Assembly: GCA_043818215.1 (NCBI GenBank)
Contig: JBDRGC010000393.1
Coordinates: 1 to 12,637 of the forward strand
DNA: 12,637 nt
Direction: 5' to 3'
DNA from: JBDRGC01 sp043818215
GTDB lineage: Bacteria > Chloroflexota > Anaerolineae > Anaerolineales > UBA11858
Part shown: in pieces, positions 8,465-12,637 of the stretch
Layout: each line of letters begins with the position of its first letter
How positions within the stretch are numbered: the first letter of the stretch is position 1
Translations under genes and position numbers: made by a program
Notes under the pieces: generated by a model
The model's database searches: none
Seen by the model: only the letters and a program-made list of their open reading frames with translations
Told to the model about the DNA's origin: nothing

Positions 8465-8659
8465 TTAATTTGACAATGTCACATTAAACATTTGTTCTAT
8501 CAAAACAAGCTAGTTCGCTGGTTGAGTAGACATCTTTTCGCCGTATCGAAACCAAGAACGGGTTCTGCGAATGCCGCTCCGCCTTGATTTCGATACGCTC
8601 CGCTACTCAATCAGCGGCTCCGCTTTTTATTATACGAAAATGTGCCATTGTCAAATTAA
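8465..8659. repeat. Palindromic MITE-like element 2 (195 bases) before manC
   Basis: Terminal inverted repeats of 21 bases with one mismatch: TTAATTTGACAATGTCACAT... at 8465-8485 against 8639-8659. Two nested inverted pairs lie inside: CGCTGGTTGAGTAG (8516-8529) with CTACTCAATCAGCG (8603-8616), and GTATCGAAACCAAG (8543-8556) with CTTGATTTCGATAC (8583-8596), each 13 of 14. Both ends carry TTAA. After the inner palindrome, AGCGGCTCCGCT is followed by TTTTATTAT, so the element may also work as a dprA terminator. The right end touches the manC ribosome binding site. Confidence 0.8.
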
Positions 8660-8672
8660 GCACAGGAGAATT

Positions 8673-9761
8673 ATGAAAGACCATTACTACGCCGTCATCA
8701 TGGCCGGAGGGGGAGGCACCCGCCTCTGGCCGTTATCGCGACAGACTCGCCCCAAGCAGATGCTACGTCTGGTGGATGAGCGCACTTTGTTTCAGACTGC
8801 CGTGCAGCGACTGGATGGACTTTTTACGCCAGATCGAATTTTCGTGGTCACGGTGGAAGAACAGGCCCGCGAATTGCAGGCCCAATGCCCCGAGATTCCG
8901 GCGGAGAATTTTCTATTGGAACCCATGCCGCGGGGGACCGCCTCCGTGGTGGGGCTAGCCGCAGTGGCCCTCGAGTACAGTGACCCGCAGGCTGTGATGG
9001 CGGTGTTGACAGCAGATCATATTATCAAGAACGAAGGTAAATATCTGCGCTTATTGGTTTCGGCGTACGATGCAGCCCAGGATGGCTACCTGGTCACGCT
9101 GGGGATTGCACCCACTTATCCGGCCACGGAGTATGGATATATCCAGCAAGGTGAGTTGATTGGCGGCTATCAGGATTTGGAGGTCTACCGCGCGGCGCGT
9201 TTTAGGGAGAAGCCTAACGCAGAGAGTGCCCGCGAGATGTTGGCCGGCGGCGATCACGCCTGGAATTCGGGCATGTTCGTGTGGCGGGTAGATCGCATCC
9301 TGGCTGAAATAGAACGACAGATGCCGGAGCTGGCTTCCAAGCTGGCTGAAATCTCCGGGGGCTGGAATCAAGCCTCAAGCCGGGAGGTGGTTCTCCGCAT
9401 CTGGCCGGGAATCCGCCCACAAACCATCGATTTCGGCATCATGGAAAATGCCCGCGATGTCGCTGTCATCCCCGCGGAAGGTTTGGGGTGGAGCGATGTG
9501 GGAAGTTGGGACGCGCTCTGCGATGTGCTCCCGTCGGATGAAAATGGGAATATTGTAGTGGGGGGCACACATATCCCCGTGGATACCCGGAATTCGTTGA
9601 TCTATACGACCCAGGATCGCCGCCTGATTGTGACGATTGGCGTGGAAGATTTGGTGGTGGTCGATACTGAGGATGTGTTGTTGGTGGGCAGGAAAGATCA
9701 GGCCCAAAAAGTGCGTCAGGTTGTCAAGCTGTTGAAGCAATCGAATGGCGGTTACGTTTAA
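8673..9761 (+). CDS. manC: Mannose-1-phosphate guanylyltransferase (GDP-mannose pyrophosphorylase)
   Basis: Makes GDP-mannose from mannose-1-phosphate and GTP in the cytoplasm, for polysaccharides and glycosylation. The 362-residue product has the nucleotidyltransferase signature GGGGTRLWPLSR at 13-24 with the PKQ lysine near 28, TADH at 113-116, FREKP at 177-181, WNSGMF at 197-202 and GWSDVGSW at 272-279. The open frame extends 34 codons upstream, but those codons run through palindromic element 2; ATG 8673 with AGGAG at 8664-8668 is the correct start. The length fits the single-domain form without the phosphomannose isomerase fusion. No other sugar-nucleotide gene is adjacent, so the target glycan cannot be inferred. 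Confidence 0.94.
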   Translation: MKDHYYAVIMAGGGGTRLWPLSRQTRPKQMLRLVDERTLFQTAVQRLDGLFTPDRIFVVTVEEQARELQAQCPEIPAENFLLEPMPRGTASVVGLAAVALEYSDPQAVMAVLTADHIIKNEGKYLRLLVSAYDAAQDGYLVTLGIAPTYPATEYGYIQQGELIGGYQDLEVYRAARFREKPNAESAREMLAGGDHAWNSGMFVWRVDRILAEIERQMPELASKLAEISGGWNQASSREVVLRIWPGIRPQTIDFGIMENARDVAVIPAEGLGWSDVGSWDALCDVLPSDENGNIVVGGTHIPVDTRNSLIYTTQDRRLIVTIGVEDLVVVDTEDVLLVGRKDQAQKVRQVVKLLKQSNGGYV

Positions 9762-9905
9762 TAAGGCTTACGCAGTTGAAACTAAATTACCGCCGAAATC
9801 GCGAAGGGCGCAGAGAAAAACGGGTAAAACAGAGAAACTCTCAGCGGTCTTTGCGTGCTCTGCGGTAATAAAAAGGTGTCAGTTGTCCCAAGTGCGTAAC
9901 TCCTA
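9762..9905. repeat. Inverted-repeat element with nonamer core directly after manC
   Basis: TAAGGCTTACGCAGTTGAAA at 9762-9781 is imperfectly inverted at 9886-9905 (complement TAGGAGTTACGCACTTGGGA, 14 of 20). The interior is built from 9-base units of opposite sense, ACCGCCGAA/ATCGCGAAG/GGCGCAGAG on the left and CTCAGCGGT/CTTTGCGTG/CTCTGCGGT on the right. The left end starts at the base after the manC stop codon. Confidence 0.65.
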
Positions 9906-9906
9906 T

Positions 9907-10037
9907 TTAATTTGATGATGTCACTGCGAGCGGAGTTTACGAAGCGTAGCAGTCTCCTTCACTGGCTTGGGGATTGCTTCGCCGGAAAAGCTGGCTCGCA
10001 ATGACATCAAATTTAAAATGTGACATTGAAAAATTAA
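9907..10037. repeat. Palindromic MITE-like element 3 (131 bases) before topA
   Basis: The right end, read as complement from 10037, is TTAATTTTTCAATGTCACAT, matching the element 2 terminus TTAATTTGACAATGTCACAT at all but two positions; the left end at 9907 reads TTAATTTGATGATGTCACT. A second inverted pair, GATGTCACTGCGAGC (9917-9931) with GCTCGCAATGACATC near 9994-10008, encloses GAAGC/GCTTC-type sequence, a widespread bacterial interspersed repeat style. TTAA is present at both ends. It ends about 34 bases before topA. Confidence 0.7.
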
Positions 10038-10070
10038 TTAAGGACTACACCAGTTTGTTGGAGAATTATA

Positions 10071-12422
10071 TTGGAAGCATATTGCATGAAATGTAAAACA
10101 AAGCGGGAGATTAAAAACCCGCAGGCGGTTTTCACCGCCACGGGGACTCCCGCCACGAATGGCATTTGCCCAGTTTGTGAGACGAAGATGTTCCGAATGG
10201 GGCGCACGGAAGCCCATGAGGGGTTGACTCCGCCCGAGGTACTAAAACCCCGCAAGGCCAAGAAGGAAGTCAAACGCTCCGGCAAACTGGTAATCGTGGA
10301 GTCTCCTGCCAAGGCACGTACGATAGGCCGGTTTTTGGGGAAGGGGTACACTGTCCGGGCCTCTGTAGGGCATGTGCGTGACTTGCTACGCTCGCAACTC
10401 TCGGTGGATGTCGAGAACGACTTCGAGCCTAAGTACCGCGTGCCCAATGATAAGCGTCCGGTTGTAAAGGAACTCAAGGCATTGGCACAGACAGTAGAGG
10501 AAGTGTATCTGGCTACCGACCTTGACCGCGAGGGTGAGGCGATTGCCTGGCATTTGATGGAATCAGCAGATATCGATCCTGATATCACCCAGCGCGTAGT
10601 CTTCCACGAGATCACCCGCCCCGCAATCGAGGATGCTTTTGCGCACCCGCGTGAATTGAATATGGATTTGGTGAATGCCCAACAAGGACGCCGCATTTTG
10701 GATCGTCTGGTGGGATACAGCATCAGCCCGCTGTTGTGGCGCAAGGTGCGGGGGCGGCTTTCAGCCGGGCGCGTGCAGTCGGTTGCCCTGCGGTTGGTAG
10801 TGGAGCGCGAGCGCGAGATAGAAGACTTTGTTCCCGAAGAGTATTGGACGATTGCGGCTGAGTTATCCCCCGATACTGTTAAAGCTGCCTTCATTGCTAA
10901 GCTGGAGCGCGTCGATGGTAAAAAGCCTGAACTGAAGAGTGAAGAGGTTGTTCAACCTGTATTGGTGGATATGGAAACCGCCGCGTACGATGTCAGCAAA
11001 GTAAAGCACGGCGAGCGCAAGCGTAAGCCGTTCGCGCCATTCACTACCAGCACGCTGCAACAATCTGCCTCTCGCCGTATGGGTTTTACCGCCCACCGGA
11101 CGATGAGAATTGCTCAACAGCTCTACGAAGGCGTGGATGTGACCGGCAGGGGGGCCACAGGTTTGATCACTTATATGCGCACGGATTCGATCAATGTTTC
11201 TAAGCTGGCGCAGAAAGAAGCCCATGACTATATCATCGCCCATCATGGGGAGAAGTTTGTGCCCGCCGAGCCGCATAAATTTCGTACCAAAGCACGCCGG
11301 GCGCAAGAAGCTCACGAGGCCATTCGTCCTACTTCTGTGCTGCGGACGCCCAAGTCTATCAAGCAATACCTTACGCGGGATCAATACCGCCTGTACCAGT
11401 TGATCTGGAATCACTTTATGGCTTCTCAGATGGCATCTGCAATCTACGCCACTATTTCCGTGGAAGTCACTGGCAAGACTGCTCAACACAAATATTTGCT
11501 GCGGGTATCAGGTTCGACAATCCGCTTCCCAGGTTTTTTGGTGATCCACAAAGATACTAAGTCCCAAGAAGAGGAGAACAAAGAGGATGAACCTCCGGTT
11601 CCAACGGATCTATCTGTGGGTCACTTGTTGAAATTGATCCGCTTGATCCCTGAACAGCATTTCACACAACCGCCGCCGCGTTTTTCGGATGCATCTTTGG
11701 TGCGCACCCTGGAAGAAAACGGGATTGGCCGGCCTTCCACTTACGCCCCGACGCTTTCTACATTGCAGAACCGCGGCTATGTCGTCCGTGAGGGCCGGCT
11801 GCTGATTCCCACCGAGACGGGCTTTGTGGTCAACGATCTGGTAACGGCTCATTTCCCCAATATTGTGGATGTGAGTTTCACCGCCAATATGGAAAAGGAC
11901 CTGGATCGAGTGGCTTCTGGACAGCAATCTTGGGTGGATATTGTGAGCGAATTCTATGGGCCGTTTGCCAAACAACTCGAACGCGCTCAGGCCGAAATGC
12001 CCGAAGTAAAAACCGCCCCGGAACCTATTGGCCGGGCCTGCCCTGATTGCGGCAATGATCTGATCATCCGGTGGGGTCGCCACGGGAAGTTCATCGGGTG
12101 CAGCAATTTCCCCGCTTGCCGGCATACCGAACCTTTGCTGGAGAAGATCGGCGTCAAATGCCCCACGGATGGCGGCGAGTTGGTGCAACGCAAAACGCGT
12201 AAGGGACGCACTTTCTACGGGTGTGCCAATTATCCGGAGTGTGATTTCACATCGTGGAAGCTGCCACTGCCCACCCCTTGCCCGAAATGTGGAGGCTTGT
12301 TGGTAGCGGCCAATAAACATCATGCGGTGTGTGTTCAATGCTCAGAGCAATTCCCACGCGATCAATTCTCCGAACGTGAAGAAGACCACTCGGCAGCAGA
12401 ACTTGCAACAGATGCAGGGTAG
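10071..12422 (+). CDS. topA: DNA topoisomerase I with N-terminal DUF5679-type zinc ribbon
   Basis: Type IA topoisomerase that relaxes negative supercoils. The 783-residue product starts with a small ribbon (MEAYCMKCKTKREIKNPQAV, C5/C8 and C33/C36) resembling DUF5679, which usually occurs as a free protein of 50-60 residues, and a basic linker. The Toprim domain begins GKLVIVESPAKA at 71-82 with acidic residues D150, D152 and E154; the catalytic tyrosine is Y368 in GLITYMRTDS. C-terminal zinc ribbons are C657/C660/C677/C683, then C697/C718/C724 lacking one cysteine (CPTD), then C737/C740/C754/C757. TTG 10071 is taken as start because GGAG at 10060-10063 is 7 bases before it and the ribbon begins here; ATG 10086 would remove C5. 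Confidence 0.95.
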   Translation: MEAYCMKCKTKREIKNPQAVFTATGTPATNGICPVCETKMFRMGRTEAHEGLTPPEVLKPRKAKKEVKRSGKLVIVESPAKARTIGRFLGKGYTVRASVGHVRDLLRSQLSVDVENDFEPKYRVPNDKRPVVKELKALAQTVEEVYLATDLDREGEAIAWHLMESADIDPDITQRVVFHEITRPAIEDAFAHPRELNMDLVNAQQGRRILDRLVGYSISPLLWRKVRGRLSAGRVQSVALRLVVEREREIEDFVPEEYWTIAAELSPDTVKAAFIAKLERVDGKKPELKSEEVVQPVLVDMETAAYDVSKVKHGERKRKPFAPFTTSTLQQSASRRMGFTAHRTMRIAQQLYEGVDVTGRGATGLITYMRTDSINVSKLAQKEAHDYIIAHHGEKFVPAEPHKFRTKARRAQEAHEAIRPTSVLRTPKSIKQYLTRDQYRLYQLIWNHFMASQMASAIYATISVEVTGKTAQHKYLLRVSGSTIRFPGFLVIHKDTKSQEEENKEDEPPVPTDLSVGHLLKLIRLIPEQHFTQPPPRFSDASLVRTLEENGIGRPSTYAPTLSTLQNRGYVVREGRLLIPTETGFVVNDLVTAHFPNIVDVSFTANMEKDLDRVASGQQSWVDIVSEFYGPFAKQLERAQAEMPEVKTAPEPIGRACPDCGNDLIIRWGRHGKFIGCSNFPACRHTEPLLEKIGVKCPTDGGELVQRKTRKGRTFYGCANYPECDFTSWKLPLPTPCPKCGGLLVAANKHHAVCVQCSEQFPRDQFSEREEDHSAAELATDAG

Positions 12423-12549
12423 GGATTGCGCGTTTTGAATATTTGTTCTACAATCATAATGTGGTAATATAGTTGCAGGAAATTGCGTGACTTGCGATAC
12501 TAGAGTATTTAGAAACTTGGCTCTTTGGGATTTTGCGTGGTGAGACTCT
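12423..12549. other. Post-topA intergenic stretch with weak promoter candidate and small palindrome
   Basis: TTGTTC at 12443-12448 and TAATAT at 12465-12470, 16 bases apart, could form a weak plus-strand promoter for a gene beyond the window. ATACTAGAGTAT at 12497-12508 is a 12-base palindrome. No coding region was recognised. Confidence 0.3.
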
Positions 12550-12595
12550 GGGGGTGGGGGTTTTGGCGGGCCAGCCCGCCAAAAACCCCACCCCC
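12550..12595. repeat. Very stable 22-bp hairpin downstream of topA
   Basis: The arm 12550-12571 (GGGGGTGGGG...GGCGGGC) pairs with 12574-12595 at 21 of 22 positions, leaving only CA between the arms. The stem has an A/T-rich middle (TTTT/AAAA) and GC-rich ends. It is followed by GCCACC and not by a T-run, so it is not a standard intrinsic terminator. It may be the core of another palindromic element cut by the window edge. Confidence 0.75.
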
Positions 12596-12637
12596 GCCAC
12601 CTTCCAGGCGGAGTCCCAGAAATATATGCTGGGGGTA

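Noticed and set aside
8571..8672. Upstream start for the manC product adding 34 residues
   Set aside because: These codons read through palindromic element 2, resemble no family N terminus, and the AGGAG-supported ATG at 8673 fits the family.
9762..10070. tRNA gene in the manC-topA gap
   Set aside because: No T-arm GTTCGAATC-type motif or cloverleaf; the stretch is explained by two inverted-repeat elements.
12550..12595. Rho-independent terminator of topA
   Set aside because: The stem is strong but is followed by GCCACC, not by a T-run, and it is 127 bases from the stop codon; kept as a repeat.

Overview
The window is a bacterial chromosomal housekeeping segment of moderately high GC. Gene content and wording (an ffh–rpsP–khpA–rimM block, then dprA, a mannose-1-phosphate guanylyltransferase and a topA carrying an N-terminal DUF5679-type zinc ribbon) suggest a Chloroflexota bacterium, probably of the Anaerolineae type. 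This placement rests on recalled gene order and domain habits, not on a search. All seven plus-strand genes and the single minus-strand gene look intact; no transposase, phage, CRISPR, tRNA or rRNA gene was seen.

Layout. uvrA (nucleotide excision repair) fills 18-2990 on the minus strand and diverges from everything else. The 632-base divergent gap holds a candidate uvrA promoter with a LexA-like palindrome, short degenerate tandem repeats, a strong-looking sigma70 promoter facing ffh, a leader hairpin and the first copy of a 121-base repeat. ffh (3623-4945) is followed by the second copy of that repeat, a small inverted-repeat element, then rpsP (5375-5770). A strong hairpin terminator and a new -10 box separate rpsP from khpA-rimM (5922-6730), which overlap by ATGA. 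dprA (7261-8367), manC (8673-9761) and topA (10071-12422) follow, each preceded by 300-530 bases of repeat-rich intergenic DNA. The window ends in a very stable 22-bp hairpin.

How the genes fit together. ffh, rpsP, khpA and rimM serve protein targeting and ribosome assembly; this is the common bacterial rpsP neighbourhood, but trmD and rplS, which often follow rimM, are absent here. uvrA, dprA and topA act on DNA (repair, uptake/recombination, supercoiling). manC supplies GDP-mannose for glycans.

The most unusual aspect is the non-coding DNA. Almost every gap is built from (a) degenerate tandem arrays with a strict 7-base period, (b) similar arrays with a 9-base period, often in inverted pairs, and (c) 120-260-base palindromic elements with terminal inverted repeats, several sharing core sequence. 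One heptad array lies inside the uvrA reading frame, where 70 bases (ten units) are translated as an insertion with a 7-residue period. Other points are an altered Ffh G4 motif (AKMEGD instead of TKxDGD) and the TopA N-terminal zinc ribbon. No new multi-gene system is evident; the novelty candidates are the repeats and these domain-level oddities.
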